A stretch of 64,000 nucleotides of DNA from Candidatus Nanosynbacter sp. TM7-053 (lineage in GTDB: Bacteria; Patescibacteriota; Saccharimonadia; Saccharimonadales; Saccharimonadaceae): assembly GCF_022828375.1 (NCBI RefSeq), contig NZ_JAJQJX010000002.1, forward strand, positions 124,001-188,000, given 5' to 3'. How positions within the stretch are numbered: position 1 is the stretch's first letter; every line of letters begins with the position of its first letter. A program made the translations under genes and the position numbers. This document shows positions 37,141 to 46,967 of the stretch, one piece after another. The notes under the pieces are model-generated. The model was not told the DNA's origin, did not search any database, and worked only from the letters and a program-made list of their open reading frames with translations.

Positions 37141-37787
37141 GTAATTCTGTAATCGCACCAGCAATTTTGGCGGAAAATGCTGATCAATATAAAGAGCAGG
37201 TTGATAAGATAACTGGTCTTGTTGAGCGTGTGCATATTGATATTTCTGATGGCGAATTTGCTCCAACTTTGACTGTCGGAATTTCAGAATTATGGGCGCC
37301 GGAGGGTTGGATGATTGATATTCATGCAATGGTTAATGATGTTGCTGAGTATGTTCCGAAGTTGATTGCCTTAAGACCGCATATGATTATTATTCACGCA
37401 GAGGCGACGGGAGATGTGAAGACTGCGCTTATGCAGATTCGTCAAGCTGGAATTATGGCGGGGCTGGCACTACTTAAGCCAACGGTTCCGCGAACGGTTG
37501 AGGAATTGATAAAAATAGCAGATCATGTGATGATTTTTAGCGGTGAACTGGGGCGATTTGGCGGCACTGCTAGTTTGATGCAATTAGAAAAAATACGACT
37601 CATTAAAGCTATTAATCCTAATGTTGAAATCGGATGGGACGGCGGAGTGGCTGTAGATAATGCGTATAGTTTGGTTCAGGGTGGCGTTAACGTTTTGAAC
37701 GTTGGCGGCGTTATTCAGAAATCGTCAGATCCGCGCACCATTTTCTCCAGATTGCAACAGGAGATTAATAAAACGAGCGTGCTTTAA
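37137..37787 (+). CDS. rpe: ribulose-phosphate 3-epimerase-like protein
   Basis: 216 residues, TIM-barrel. It starts APAILAENADQYKEQV, with the metal-site HIDISDGEF and late IGWDGGV strands. It converts ribulose-5-P to xylulose-5-P, the next pentose-phosphate step after RpiB. It overlaps neighbours by 4 nt (rpiB) and 1 nt (transketolase). Confidence 0.87.
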   Translation: MSNSVIAPAILAENADQYKEQVDKITGLVERVHIDISDGEFAPTLTVGISELWAPEGWMIDIHAMVNDVAEYVPKLIALRPHMIIIHAEATGDVKTALMQIRQAGIMAGLALLKPTVPRTVEELIKIADHVMIFSGELGRFGGTASLMQLEKIRLIKAINPNVEIGWDGGVAVDNAYSLVQGGVNVLNVGGVIQKSSDPRTIFSRLQQEINKTSVL

Positions 37788-38623
37788 TGAATGTCGACCA
37801 AATAGCGAAATTGAAGAAAATATCGCAACAATTGCGAAAGTCTGTTATTCGTGAGCTATCTGAAGCTGGCTCGGGTCATTCTGCTGGGTGTTTGGGTTTT
37901 GCTGACGTTATGGCAGTTTTGTATTTTCACGCCATGCGATTAGATCCTGAGAATCCTAATTGGGAATATCGGGATATTTTCGTGATGAGTAACGGCCATT
38001 ATGCGCCACTTTTATATGCCACGCTGGCGGAGCGGGGATTTTTCGATAAAAAAGAGTTGGCTAATTTGCGAAAATTTGACTCCAAGCTTCAAGGTCATCC
38101 GGAACGCGGTAGTCTGGCGGGAGTTGAAACGACTAGCGGTCCTCTGGGCTGTGGTCTGAGTCAGGCGGCAGGCATGGCGTATTCATTGCAATATTTGGGC
38201 GGCAATTCTGAGCGATTCGTTTACTGCAGTTTGGGCGATGGCGAGCTGGATGAAGGGAATATTTGGGAAGCGGCGATGTTTGCGAAAAAATATAATCTGG
38301 CGAATTTGATTGCGATTGTTGATAGAAATAATATTCAGATTGGTGGCGATACGGAAAAGGTGATGCCGCTGGGCGATTTGGCGGACAAATGGCGAAGTTT
38401 TGGCTGGGATGCGCAGGAGATTGACGGGCATGATCATTTGGCGATAATTCAGGCGATTGATAAGGCAAAGAATTCTCGACAGCCGAGCGTGATAATTGCG
38501 CATACAATTCCTGGTCGTGGCGTTGATTTTATGGAATATGATTACCGTTGGCATGGAAAATCTCCAAACGCCGAGGAGGCGGAGCGGGCGCTTGCTCAAT
38601 TGAGTGAAGGAGGTGGCGAATGA
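37787..38623 (+). CDS. transketolase, N-terminal (thiamine-binding) subunit
   Basis: 278 residues. The thiamine diphosphate motif GDGELDEGNIWEAAMFA...NLIAIVDRNNIQ is clear near residue 148. It is the N-terminal half of a two-subunit transketolase, paired with the next gene. The stop overlaps the next ATG by 4 nt. Confidence 0.92.
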   Translation: MNVDQIAKLKKISQQLRKSVIRELSEAGSGHSAGCLGFADVMAVLYFHAMRLDPENPNWEYRDIFVMSNGHYAPLLYATLAERGFFDKKELANLRKFDSKLQGHPERGSLAGVETTSGPLGCGLSQAAGMAYSLQYLGGNSERFVYCSLGDGELDEGNIWEAAMFAKKYNLANLIAIVDRNNIQIGGDTEKVMPLGDLADKWRSFGWDAQEIDGHDHLAIIQAIDKAKNSRQPSVIIAHTIPGRGVDFMEYDYRWHGKSPNAEEAERALAQLSEGGGE

Positions 38624-39582
38624 GTTTCTTAATGGAGAATTGGCAGAATTTAGAACTTGCGGCAATTCGGATGGGTTTTGGCGAAGGCCTGGTTGATATT
38701 GCTAAGAAGAATAATTTGGTGGTGGCGCTGAGTGCGGATTTAATGGAGAGCGTTGGCTTTGGTAAGTTTTATGAGGAAATCGGGAAACCGCGGGTAATTG
38801 AAGTTGGCGTGGCGGAGCAGAATTTGGTTACCGTGGCGTCTGGGTTGGCGGCTATGGGAAATGTTCCGTTTGCGGCTAGTTATGCGGCGTTTAGTCCGGG
38901 TCGCAATTGGGAGCAGATTCGAACGACTATTTGTCTGAACAATCAGCCGGTTAAGTTAGTGGGTTCTCATGCGGGGCTTAATGTCGGTCCGGACGGCGCG
39001 ACGCATCAAATGTTGGAAGATATTGCGCTGATGCGAAGCTTGCCTAATATGGTGGTTTTGGCGCCCGGTGATGCCAATGAGGCCAAGCTAATGGCGGCGG
39101 CAATGGCTGGAGATAAACGCCCGAATTACGTAAGATTGCCGAGAGAAAAAACGGCGTTATTCCTAAATCAATCTACTTTTGAGATTGGAAAAAGCTATAC
39201 GTTGAGGCGCGGCAAAGATGTTGCTTTGTTTGGAACTGGTGTGATGACTTATCAATTGTTGTTGGCGGCGGAAAAGCTCGCGAATGAATATGACATTCGG
39301 GCAGAAGTGATTCATTTTCCGACGATTAAGCCGCTGGACGAGGACGCTGTGCTTGACGCGGCTCAAAAATGCCAAGCTGTTATTACGGCGGAAGAAGGGC
39401 AGATTTCTGGTGGATTTGGCTCAAGCGTGGCAGAAGTTCTTAGTGAGAATTTGCCCGTGAAGATGAAGCGAATTGGCGTCAATGATACATTTGGCGAGTC
39501 GGGTAAAATGTCTGAATTGTGGAAAAAGCACGGTTTGGATGTCGATTCAATTGTTTATAGTGTTGTCAATTTTCTCCAGTGA
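38620..39582 (+). CDS. transketolase, C-terminal (pyrimidine-binding) subunit
   Basis: 320 residues. The catalytic Glu segment IEVGVAEQNLVTVASGLA and the pyrimidine-domain FAASYAAFSPGRNWEQIR are typical, followed by the C-terminal domain (AVITAEEGQISGGFGSSVAE). It works with the preceding subunit to move two-carbon units between sugars. Ends at the cassette D terminator. Confidence 0.92.
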   Translation: MSFLMENWQNLELAAIRMGFGEGLVDIAKKNNLVVALSADLMESVGFGKFYEEIGKPRVIEVGVAEQNLVTVASGLAAMGNVPFAASYAAFSPGRNWEQIRTTICLNNQPVKLVGSHAGLNVGPDGATHQMLEDIALMRSLPNMVVLAPGDANEAKLMAAAMAGDKRPNYVRLPREKTALFLNQSTFEIGKSYTLRRGKDVALFGTGVMTYQLLLAAEKLANEYDIRAEVIHFPTIKPLDEDAVLDAAQKCQAVITAEEGQISGGFGSSVAEVLSENLPVKMKRIGVNDTFGESGKMSELWKKHGLDVDSIVYSVVNFLQ

Positions 39583-39586
39583 AAAA

Positions 39587-39645
39587 CCCGCCAGGAGCTA
39601 CCGCCAAGATCTAATAGACCTCAAAGCGGTAGTCCTCCTGACGGG
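39587..39645 (-). terminator. long cassette D terminator
   Basis: Minus strand: CCCGTCAGGAG and ACTACCGC pair with GCGGTAG and CTCCTGGCGGG, about 18 bp, followed by TTTTT. The apex holds a smaller AGATCT-like palindrome. Confidence 0.85.
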
Positions 39646-39651
39646 TATGTG

Positions 39652-39876
39652 TCACCTGTGGTCGTGCCTACGGTCATTGTGATCGTATTTGTGGTGGCTG
39701 TGACTTATCCCACATGTGACCACGACGGGGATCATTATGGTCCACAGTATGTGCACCACAATTCCAAGCAACCCGTAGGTCGCCCACGCCAGAGCAAAAA
39801 TAACCCACCATATCACGCAAGCTAACCCCACGGATAGCTTGGCTGCGAGGACGGATGCCTTGACTGTAGGGCTCAT
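39652..39876 (-). CDS. small His-rich-tailed membrane protein (cassette D)
   Basis: 74 residues from ATG 39876 (AAAGGAAG 8 nt upstream). Two hydrophobic segments rich in Trp (about 8-32 and 36-58) are followed by a tail HSHHKYDHNDRRHDHR. The histidine cluster could bind a metal, which is inference. Not recognised. Lone minus-strand unit between transketolase and fba. Confidence 0.6.
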   Translation of the reverse strand: MSPTVKASVLAAKLSVGLACVIWWVIFALAWATYGLLGIVVHILWTIMIPVVVTCGISHSHHKYDHNDRRHDHR

Positions 39877-39903
39877 TTTTTTCTTCCTTTCTGAGAAGAA
39901 AAT

Positions 39904-39949
39904 GCTCAAGACCAAAGGGCTCTTTCGCCCTTAGGGGTAAGCCTCGAGC
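39904..39949 (-). other. 5' leader hairpin of cassette D
   Basis: GCTCGAG pairs with CTTGAGC (39943-39949 / 39904-39910), enclosing AAGGGC/GCCCTT (39915-39932). Confidence 0.55.
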
Positions 39950-39961
39950 AAAAGCCATTTT

Positions 39962-39990
39962 ATGTTACCACCAAAACAACATAATGTCAA
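39962..39990 (-). promoter_or_regulatory. cassette D promoter
   Basis: Minus strand: TTGACA (39985-39990), 17 nt, TAACAT (39962-39967), then AAAATGGCTTTTG. Confidence 0.75.
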
Positions 39991-39995
39991 TTCTC

Positions 39996-40024
39996 TTGGC
40001 ATAGCGGGCGGTAATTGATATAAT
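39996..40024 (+). promoter_or_regulatory. fba operon promoter
   Basis: TTGGCA (39996-40001), 17 nt, TATAAT (40019-40024), followed by a leader with AGGGGGC before the ATG. Confidence 0.75.
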
Positions 40025-40049
40025 TACCATAAGTATTTTAGGGGGCAGT

Positions 40050-40961
40050 ATGGGATTATCGATTTCAGAGATTCGGAAAAACACGACGCGGGCGCGTCAT
40101 TTAATGCAGCGGACACGGGCGCAGCGTTTTGCGGTTGGGGCGTTTAATATTGACAATCAAGAGACGCTGATTGCGGTGGCGCGGGCGGCACAAAAGCTTC
40201 AATCGCCAGTGTTGGTTGAGGTTTCTGACGCCGAAGTGAAGGCTATGGGTCTAGAGAACGTTCGTGATTTGGTGGATAATTATAAGACTGAGTACGGAAT
40301 TGAAATGTATTTGAATCTGGACCACGGTCCGACGGTTGAGGGCTGCAAGCGAGCGATTGACGCTGGATATGAGTTTATCCATATTGATATTTCTCAGGCA
40401 AATCACGACGCTTCCGACGAGGAAATTATTGCGAAGACTCGTGAAGTTGTTGAATATGCCAAGTTTACTGGTGCGCTAGTGGAATCTGAGCCGCATTATT
40501 TTGGCGGAAGTTCAAATGTCCATACGGAAGATATAAATTACGAAGAAATAAAAAAGACTTTTTCTACGCCAGAGGGTGCGCGTGCGTTTGTCGAGGCGAC
40601 TGGAATTGACACTTTTGCGGCGGCGATTGGCAATTTGCACGGCAAATATCCAGTTCCGAAAGTGTTGGATTTGGATTTGTTGGCTGACATTCGTGAGGCG
40701 ATTCATTGTCAGATTTCATTGCACGGTGGGTCTGGCACGCCGCTACATTATTTTGAGGATGCTGCGAAAATTGGCGTTTCTAAAATCAATATCAATTCTG
40801 ATATGCGTTACGCTTTCCGAACGACTTTGGAGAAAACCTTGCGAGAAAATCCAAATGAGTATGCTATCGTTAAGTTAATGCCGCCAGTTTATGCCGCCGT
40901 ACAGGAAGTGGTGGAGTCAAAGATTAAGGCGTTTAATTCCGTCAGAAAGGCGGTGGTTTAA
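40050..40961 (+). CDS. fba: class II fructose-bisphosphate aldolase family protein
   Basis: 303 residues, TIM-barrel. Zinc-site and substrate motifs are visible: NLDHGPTVEGCKRAI, then ESEPHYFGGSS, IGNLHGKYP and SLHGGSGTP. It cleaves fructose-1,6-bisphosphate or a related ketose bisphosphate. The stop overlaps the ATG of the kinase gene. Confidence 0.93.
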   Translation: MGLSISEIRKNTTRARHLMQRTRAQRFAVGAFNIDNQETLIAVARAAQKLQSPVLVEVSDAEVKAMGLENVRDLVDNYKTEYGIEMYLNLDHGPTVEGCKRAIDAGYEFIHIDISQANHDASDEEIIAKTREVVEYAKFTGALVESEPHYFGGSSNVHTEDINYEEIKKTFSTPEGARAFVEATGIDTFAAAIGNLHGKYPVPKVLDLDLLADIREAIHCQISLHGGSGTPLHYFEDAAKIGVSKININSDMRYAFRTTLEKTLRENPNEYAIVKLMPPVYAAVQEVVESKIKAFNSVRKAVV

Positions 40962-41923
40962 TGGCGAAAATCATCACCGTTGGTGCGGCGATTCAAGACG
41001 TATTTTTAAGTCAATCAGACGCACTGACGCCAGTTTGTGAGAGTCCAGAACATTGCTTTGCGCGACTAGATTTGGGGGCGAAAGCCGACGTAAACCAGAT
41101 TCATTTTTCGACTGGCGGTGGCGCTACAAACGCCGCGGTAACGTTTTCCAGGCAAGGGCATTATGCTAGCTTTATGGGCGCGATTGGTCATGATCCAGCA
41201 GGGCAAGCGGTAATTGCTGACTTGGATAAGGAAAATATTGACACGCATTTGGTGCGATATTCGCCAAAATACAGTACGGGATATTCGGTGTTGTTGTTAG
41301 CCTCAAATGGCGAGCGAACGATTTTAACATACCGCGGTGCTTCAACGCATTATCATGAGGCGGATTTTGATTTGTCTGAAGAGGACGCGGATTGGCTATA
41401 CGTTTCAACTTTGGCGGGAAATATGCCGATGCTTCACAAATTATTCCAACAAGCCAAGCATCGCGATATGAAAATCTGTTTTAATCCTGGAAAGAAAGAG
41501 CTTGCACAAAAAGATAAATTGCTGGGACTTTTGTCTGATGTCGATGTTTTGACGCTTAATAAGGAGGAAATGCAACAATTGGTGTCTGGCGAGGACTTGG
41601 AAGCCTTGGTTAGAAGAGGTTTGAGATTAGTTCCGGTCGTTTTGGTGACGGACGGCGTAAACGGCTCAATTGCAAGCGATGGAAAAACTATCGTGCGAGC
41701 ACTAATGTACGACGACAGGCCGTCAATTGATAGAACTGGCGCTGGAGATGCGTTTGCGTCGGGATTTTTGAGCGAATGGGCGCGAAGTGGCAACTTGAAA
41801 AACTCTGTAATTATGGGCAGCGCGAATGCTAGTTCGGTGGTTATGAAAATTGGAGCAAAGGCTGGAATTTTATATGCTGGCACAGTGCTTCATGCTATGC
41901 CAATTCAAGAAAGGGAAATATAA
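40961..41923 (+). CDS. PfkB-family carbohydrate kinase
   Basis: 320 residues of the ribokinase fold: GGGATNAAVTFSRQG early and the PfkB signature DRTGAGDAFASGFLSEW near residue 255 with the catalytic Asp. It phosphorylates a sugar or nucleoside. The position directly after fba suggests a sugar-phosphate role, such as a phosphofructokinase substitute, but specificity is not visible. Confidence 0.9.
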   Translation: MAKIITVGAAIQDVFLSQSDALTPVCESPEHCFARLDLGAKADVNQIHFSTGGGATNAAVTFSRQGHYASFMGAIGHDPAGQAVIADLDKENIDTHLVRYSPKYSTGYSVLLLASNGERTILTYRGASTHYHEADFDLSEEDADWLYVSTLAGNMPMLHKLFQQAKHRDMKICFNPGKKELAQKDKLLGLLSDVDVLTLNKEEMQQLVSGEDLEALVRRGLRLVPVVLVTDGVNGSIASDGKTIVRALMYDDRPSIDRTGAGDAFASGFLSEWARSGNLKNSVIMGSANASSVVMKIGAKAGILYAGTVLHAMPIQEREI

Positions 41924-42402
41924 TGGCGCAAAATTTGGGGAAATTGTTGGGCGATGACGCGAAAAAGCGTCGAGCATTAACCGAGCTCAGGCAGATGACT
42001 AGAGATGATAGTGATGTGCGATTGATTGCGGAAATATTGGCTAGAGCGCATTCGATTATTCGCTCTCTAGGTTTGGATCCGTCAAACGCTACGGCAGAAG
42101 AAATTTATCAATCACTAATGGCTATCGCGCCGAAAGTGGACAAGTGGGCGCCGTTTAAGGCTTCTGAGTGGGTGCTTTTGGATGTTGATGGACAAGTGAT
42201 TTCGTTTAATCCGATTGACATTATAAATAATTATCACTGCCAGTTGCCTCTGGGAAAGCAGCAAACAACGTATGGCAAGCGAGGTCTGGGATTTGAGATT
42301 ACGCGCCGATATAAAAACCACCCGCGTACATATAATCCAGCTGTGGAGCGAGTGGTTTGTCAGGGTGGAATTTGTTGGATTGAGCCGAAACCTAAGAAAT
42401 AA
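41923..42402 (+). CDS. conserved-looking soluble protein, unknown
   Basis: 159 residues. The N-terminal helical half resembles a SAM-like bundle, and the C-terminal half holds NPIDIINNYHCQLPLGKQ and a Cys pair (VVCQGGICW). Family not recognised. The ATG overlaps the kinase stop by one base, so it is part of the fba operon. Confidence 0.65.
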   Translation: MAQNLGKLLGDDAKKRRALTELRQMTRDDSDVRLIAEILARAHSIIRSLGLDPSNATAEEIYQSLMAIAPKVDKWAPFKASEWVLLDVDGQVISFNPIDIINNYHCQLPLGKQQTTYGKRGLGFEITRRYKNHPRTYNPAVERVVCQGGICWIEPKPKK

Positions 42403-43074
42403 TTATCGGTCGCAACAAGTTCGCTGATTCCTAATTAGCTCAACTACTTCCGTAATGTCTTCAGTAATTGTGTAGGTTTTTTCATCGCCGTCAGAAATTA
42501 GCTTATTTGGAAGCATATTTTCGCAAACAAAATCATCCCATTTGCCCCAGAATTTTTTATCAAACAGAACAATTGGCACTGGCGCCATTTTCTTAGTTTG
42601 TGTCAATGTGATAATCTCACAAATTTCATCCATCGTACCGAATCCGCCAGGGAAACAAACGTACGCGTCAGCCAGAAGCGTCATAACGATTTTTCGTGGC
42701 GCGAAGTGAGTGAATGCGAACGAATCTGTCGTGTAGTTGTTTAAGGATTGCTCGTGTGGCAAGCGAATGTTGAATCCGACTGATTTTCCGCCAGCTTCCA
42801 TAGCGCCGCGGTTTGCCGCTTCCATAATTCCGCCACCGCCGCCGGTGATGATCGTGTAGCCTTCTTTAGCTAGCTGAAACGCTAAATCTTTGGCTTTTTG
42901 ATAATATTCATTATCTTCAGTTGTCCTGGCTGATCCAAAAAAAGTCACGGTTTTATGATATTTTTGGAGAATTTCATAGCCAGCATGAATTTCGTCATCG
43001 ACTTTTCCTAATCTGAACATCGCAGCCTGAAGTTGCAATTCGCGCGGAATACAAACATTTTTCGGTGTCATCAT
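42403..43074 (-). CDS. LOG-family (TIGR00730-like) nucleotide phosphoribohydrolase
   Basis: 223 residues, Rossmann-like. GSART, ITGGGGGIMEAANRGAMEAGG and the hallmark PGGFGTMDEICEI are all present. Family members release free bases from nucleoside monophosphates (lysine-decarboxylase-like annotation is historical). AAAGGA precedes the ATG. It converges end to end with the fba operon. Confidence 0.9.
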   Translation of the reverse strand: MMTPKNVCIPRELQLQAAMFRLGKVDDEIHAGYEILQKYHKTVTFFGSARTTEDNEYYQKAKDLAFQLAKEGYTIITGGGGGIMEAANRGAMEAGGKSVGFNIRLPHEQSLNNYTTDSFAFTHFAPRKIVMTLLADAYVCFPGGFGTMDEICEIITLTQTKKMAPVPIVLFDKKFWGKWDDFVCENMLPNKLISDGDEKTYTITEDITEVVELIRNQRTCCDR

Positions 43075-43138
43075 TATCCTTTTTATTTTATGATTTTAAC
43101 TTTACTACTATATCATAAAATGCCTATGGTTACAATAC

Positions 43139-43167
43139 GTTGACGGCAAATAATCCATCATATACAA
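43139..43167 (+). promoter_or_regulatory. promoter of the 43.2 kb gene
   Basis: TTGACG, a 17-nt spacer and TACAAT, followed by AATGGAGG before ATG 43195. Confidence 0.7.
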
Positions 43168-43194
43168 TCAAAACACAATCTAAATGGAGGTTTT

Positions 43195-43794
43195 ATGGAA
43201 AATAAATCAACAACAAACAAGTGGCTGATCGTTGTGGTGGTTATTATGGGCATAATCATTGTTGCTATGGCGACATGGATAATTGCTGGTGCTATGCATA
43301 AAAATAGTGACTCTAACTCTTCGGCAAAAACCAGCCAGACAAAGAAGGATTCATCTGACTCAATAGAAAAAGCGCGTGGTGAAGGCGAGGAGCCATCAAA
43401 TGAGACAAAGAAAGAATATAAAGATTTCCGAACCAAAGGCGACGGTACGGGCATTCGTTTAACTTCAGCAAGTGATGTTGATAAATTGGATATTGACGCG
43501 TCATTGAAGCAATTCTTGAAATCTAAAGTCGGTCAGCCAATCCCAGAACGTGAAGGTTCTGTATATGAGCCAATTATCGACCGAGCATACGGAAAATACG
43601 CAGCGGTTTACGGTTTAACAAACGCTTATACTATTATCGGACCAAAGAACGGTACTGGTGAAATTGCAATTGTTGCAGGCACGCAACAGGGCGGAATGCC
43701 GTGCTCGGATTTAAAGAAGGCATCTGTGCCGAGTCGTCTAGTTGACGGCAAATGTGAAGTTTCTGGCTCATCTCAAACTTATAGCCAAGACTAG
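43195..43794 (+). CDS. membrane-anchored secreted protein, unknown
   Basis: 199 residues. One N-terminal membrane helix (10-32) is followed by a Ser/Lys/Glu-rich linker and a C-terminal domain with a Cys pair (CSDLKK...GKCEVSG) that could form a disulfide. TGGAGG ribosome site. Not recognised. Confidence 0.7.
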   Translation: MENKSTTNKWLIVVVVIMGIIIVAMATWIIAGAMHKNSDSNSSAKTSQTKKDSSDSIEKARGEGEEPSNETKKEYKDFRTKGDGTGIRLTSASDVDKLDIDASLKQFLKSKVGQPIPEREGSVYEPIIDRAYGKYAAVYGLTNAYTIIGPKNGTGEIAIVAGTQQGGMPCSDLKKASVPSRLVDGKCEVSGSSQTYSQD

Positions 43795-43821
43795 TTTTCA
43801 TAAATATAGTAAAATAGAGGG

Positions 43822-45792
43822 GTGAATAAATTTCGCCTCTCTTCTTCATATCAGCCCACTGGCGACCAGCCGCGAGCAATTGCTCAATTAGTCGATGGTT
43901 TGGAAAAAGGTCAGCGCGAGCAAACTTTGCTGGGTGTGACTGGTTCAGGGAAGACGTTTACGATGGCGAATATTATTGCCAGGCGCAATGTGCCGACGCT
44001 GGTTTTGGCTCACAATAAGACTTTGGCGGCGCAACTTTTTTCTGAGTTTAAGGAATTTTTTCCGGACAATGAAGTCCATTATTTTGTTAGCTATTTCGAC
44101 TACTACCAGCCGGAGGCGTACATCGCTTCAAGCGACACTTACATTGAAAAAGACTCAAAGATTAATGACGAAATTGATCGGCTTAGACACGCAGCAACTT
44201 CTGCGTTGCTTACACGTCGCGACGTAATTATCGTAGCGAGTGTGAGCTGTATTTACGGCATTGGTTCGCCAGAAACTTACACTGATATGGCTATTAAATT
44301 GACCGTTGGTGAGCGTCGAGTTCAGGACAAGTTTATCCGCCTATTGACTGACATTCAGTATAAGCGCAATGACATCGATTTTGCGCGCGGAACTTTTCGG
44401 GTGCGCGGCGATGTTGTGGATATTTTCCCAGCAGGTCAAGACACTGCGGTTCGCGTGGAATTCTTTGGTGATGAAATTGAGCGGCTGACGAAGATTGACC
44501 CTTTGACTGGCGAGATTTTGGATCGGCCAGACCAATTGACAATTTTCCCGTCCAGCCACTATTCGACGCCACGTGAGCGAATTGAAAAGGCAATTGTTGG
44601 GATTGAGAATGAATTTAATCAACGGCTGAAATGGTTTGAAGATAATGGCAAGTTTTTAGAGGCGCAAAGGCTGAGTCAGCGCACCAAATATGATTTGGAG
44701 ATGTTGAAGGAAACTGGTTTTGTGAAGGGAATTGAGAACTATTCGCGCTATTTGACCGACCGAGAACCTGGCGAGCAGCCTGCGACTTTGATTGATTATT
44801 TTCCGGACGATTGGTTGCTTTTGGTTGACGAATCGCACATGACATTGCCGCAAGTTCGGGGAATGTACAACGGCGATCGCGCCCGTAAGGAAGTTTTGGT
44901 TGAGCATGGCTTTCGTCTTCCGAGCGCGCTGGATAATCGCCCGCTTCGATTTGACGAGTTCAATCAGCATATTCATCAGGCAATTTACGTTTCTGCTACG
45001 CCAGGAGATTATGAGCTTTCTCATTCGCCAAAGCCAGCTGAGCAGCTTATTCGACCGACTGGGCTGCTTGATCCGCCGATTGAAGTTCGACCAACCGACG
45101 GGCAAGTCGATGATTTGATGGAGGAAATTCGCCAGACGATTGCGAAAGGTCATCGCGTATTGGTGACGACACTAACCAAGCGAATGGCGGAGGACTTGAG
45201 TGCCTATTTGACGGAAAACGGCGTGAAGACGGCATATTTGCATAGCGAAATTGATACGCTGGAGCGTGGCGATATTCTGAAAGATTTGCGACTTGGGACG
45301 TATGATGTGCTGGTTGGGATTAATCTATTGCGCGAAGGTCTGGATCTTCCAGAAGTCAGTTTGGTGGCAATTATGGACGCTGATAAGGAAGGTTTCTTAC
45401 GTAGTGAACAGGCGCTAATTCAGACGATTGGACGGGCGGCGCGGCACGTTGATGGGCGAGTTATTATGTACGGCGACAATGTTACGGATAGCATGCGTCG
45501 AGCAATTGACGAAACGAATCGACGTCGAGCGATCCAGCAAAAATATAACGAAGAGCATAATATTACGCCGCAAACTATTCAGAAGAAAATCGACGATGGT
45601 TTGCGATCGATTATTCCGCAAAAAGAATCTGATAAAAAGCCAAAGCTCAACCTGAAGAAAATTCCAAAAGACGAATATCCAGCTTTGATTAAAGATCTGA
45701 CGGCGCAGATGGAGCTACATAGTGCTAATTTGGAGTTTGAAAAAGCGGCAGAGCTGCGTGATTTAATTGCAGAAATTCGTCATACGATGTAG
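43822..45792 (+). CDS. uvrB: excinuclease ABC subunit B
   Basis: 656 residues. Walker [13 protein letters not shown], the beta-hairpin region YYQPEAYI, helicase motifs ([19 protein letters not shown]) and the C-terminal UVR motif ([11 protein letters not shown]) are present. Damage-recognition helicase of nucleotide excision repair. The start is GTG 43822: TAAAAT (43810-43815) ends 6 nt before it, and the same 6 nt (AGAGGG) could act as a ribosome site. Confidence 0.97.
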   Translation: MNKFRLSSSYQPTGDQPRAIAQLVDGLEKGQREQTLLGVTGSGKTFTMANIIARRNVPTLVLAHNKTLAAQLFSEFKEFFPDNEVHYFVSYFDYYQPEAYIASSDTYIEKDSKINDEIDRLRHAATSALLTRRDVIIVASVSCIYGIGSPETYTDMAIKLTVGERRVQDKFIRLLTDIQYKRNDIDFARGTFRVRGDVVDIFPAGQDTAVRVEFFGDEIERLTKIDPLTGEILDRPDQLTIFPSSHYSTPRERIEKAIVGIENEFNQRLKWFEDNGKFLEAQRLSQRTKYDLEMLKETGFVKGIENYSRYLTDREPGEQPATLIDYFPDDWLLLVDESHMTLPQVRGMYNGDRARKEVLVEHGFRLPSALDNRPLRFDEFNQHIHQAIYVSATPGDYELSHSPKPAEQLIRPTGLLDPPIEVRPTDGQVDDLMEEIRQTIAKGHRVLVTTLTKRMAEDLSAYLTENGVKTAYLHSEIDTLERGDILKDLRLGTYDVLVGINLLREGLDLPEVSLVAIMDADKEGFLRSEQALIQTIGRAARHVDGRVIMYGDNVTDSMRRAIDETNRRRAIQQKYNEEHNITPQTIQKKIDDGLRSIIPQKESDKKPKLNLKKIPKDEYPALIKDLTAQMELHSANLEFEKAAELRDLIAEIRHTM

Positions 45793-45822
45793 AATAAAAA
45801 TATTATTAGATTAGGAGGGATT

Positions 45823-46614
45823 ATGGCAACAAAAGAACAACCACAGCCAACAAACGTCGCGCAACCAGAAATGCCGATGCAACCAAATGCTTATCAAGCA
45901 TATCCACAATACGCATATGAAGACCCGAATAAGGGCAAGGCAAAGATGTTGACCTTGGAATACGCTTTGGCAATGGGTTCAGCGATTATTTCAATCATGT
46001 TGCTGATTGATATTATAACTAAGGTGTTTGGTTTGTGGACAAATTCAACATCAATGTTATTAAGAAGTGTTGGCGGATTTTTTGCCCCATCAATGGTAAC
46101 TCAGGGAACGGGAATTATTGCGGCGTCAGTGTTTGCTGTGCTTTTGGCTGTATTGTCACTAGTTCTATTCTCACGCGTATCAAAAGCAGTTCCAGAGCGT
46201 GAAGGCTACACAAAGCGAACAGCTTACAAATTGGTAACTTACGGCGGTTTGGCTGTTTTGATTATTCCAGCTGTCGACTTAGTCGCTCGATTAGTAAGTA
46301 TTTTGATCAACTCGTTGCTATTTATCGGCGTTGGTGACGGCGGCGAATTCTATAAGAGTTTGTACTTGGGTGAATTCTTGCCATACGCATTAGCTCTTGC
46401 AATTGTTGCTACTAGCGCTTACTTCATTTGCCAAATTGTCAAAGGACGCAACATGTCAAAGGCTTTGTCTTTGATGCTGATTGCGGCCTCTTCTGTTGTA
46501 TTATTGACTGGCGCTATCACAATCGCTGTTAAGGCGCACGACACGGGCAGTTCAGTAAAGACTATTCCATCAGACTACAGTCGCTACAAGAACTACCAAG
46601 ATTACTCGATGTAA
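45823..46614 (+). CDS. multi-pass membrane protein, DUF5671-like
   Basis: 263 residues. A Pro/Gln/Tyr-rich cytoplasmic N-terminus (1-40) is followed by six or so hydrophobic segments. The YALAMGSAIISIMLLID region and the spaced helices recall DUF5671 proteins common in Saccharibacteria and Patescibacteria; I hold this lightly. TAGGAGGG precedes the ATG. Confidence 0.65.
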   Translation: MATKEQPQPTNVAQPEMPMQPNAYQAYPQYAYEDPNKGKAKMLTLEYALAMGSAIISIMLLIDIITKVFGLWTNSTSMLLRSVGGFFAPSMVTQGTGIIAASVFAVLLAVLSLVLFSRVSKAVPEREGYTKRTAYKLVTYGGLAVLIIPAVDLVARLVSILINSLLFIGVGDGGEFYKSLYLGEFLPYALALAIVATSAYFICQIVKGRNMSKALSLMLIAASSVVLLTGAITIAVKAHDTGSSVKTIPSDYSRYKNYQDYSM

Positions 46615-46630
46615 TAAAACTTGGAAAAAT

Positions 46631-46662
46631 AAAGTCGCTCACTTTGATGGGCGGCTTTTTTT
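46631..46662 (+). terminator. intrinsic terminator
   Basis: AAAGTCGCTC pairs with GGGCGGCTTT (two G-U pairs) and ends in a T-run. Confidence 0.8.
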
Positions 46663-46679
46663 AGTGGTATAATATTGAT

Positions 46680-46967
46680 ATGATAACTATTTCTACCAGC
46701 GATATTCAGCACTTGGCGAGTTTGAGTAGTCTGGCATTGACTGATGACGAAACCGACGGACTGCGCCAAGATTTGGAAAATATAATTGGCTATATTGAGC
46801 AGTTGGGCGAGCTTGATGTGTCGGGTGTTGAGCCGACTTATCAAGTTACAGGATTGAGCAATGTTTGGCGCGAGGATGAAGTTCAGGCGGGGATTCCTGT
46901 TGAGAAATTGCTCGATTTGGCGCCAGAAAAACAGAATAACCAAGTGAAAGTTCCGCAGGTATTGTAA
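46680..46967 (+). CDS. gatC: Asp/Glu-tRNA amidotransferase subunit C
   Basis: 95 residues: ISTSDIQHLASLSSLALTDDE at the start and the linker GVEPTYQV...NVWREDEV, typical of GatC. It joins GatA and GatB. TATAAT (46668-46673) ends 6 nt before the ATG. The stop overlaps gatA. Confidence 0.92.
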   Translation: MITISTSDIQHLASLSSLALTDDETDGLRQDLENIIGYIEQLGELDVSGVEPTYQVTGLSNVWREDEVQAGIPVEKLLDLAPEKQNNQVKVPQVL

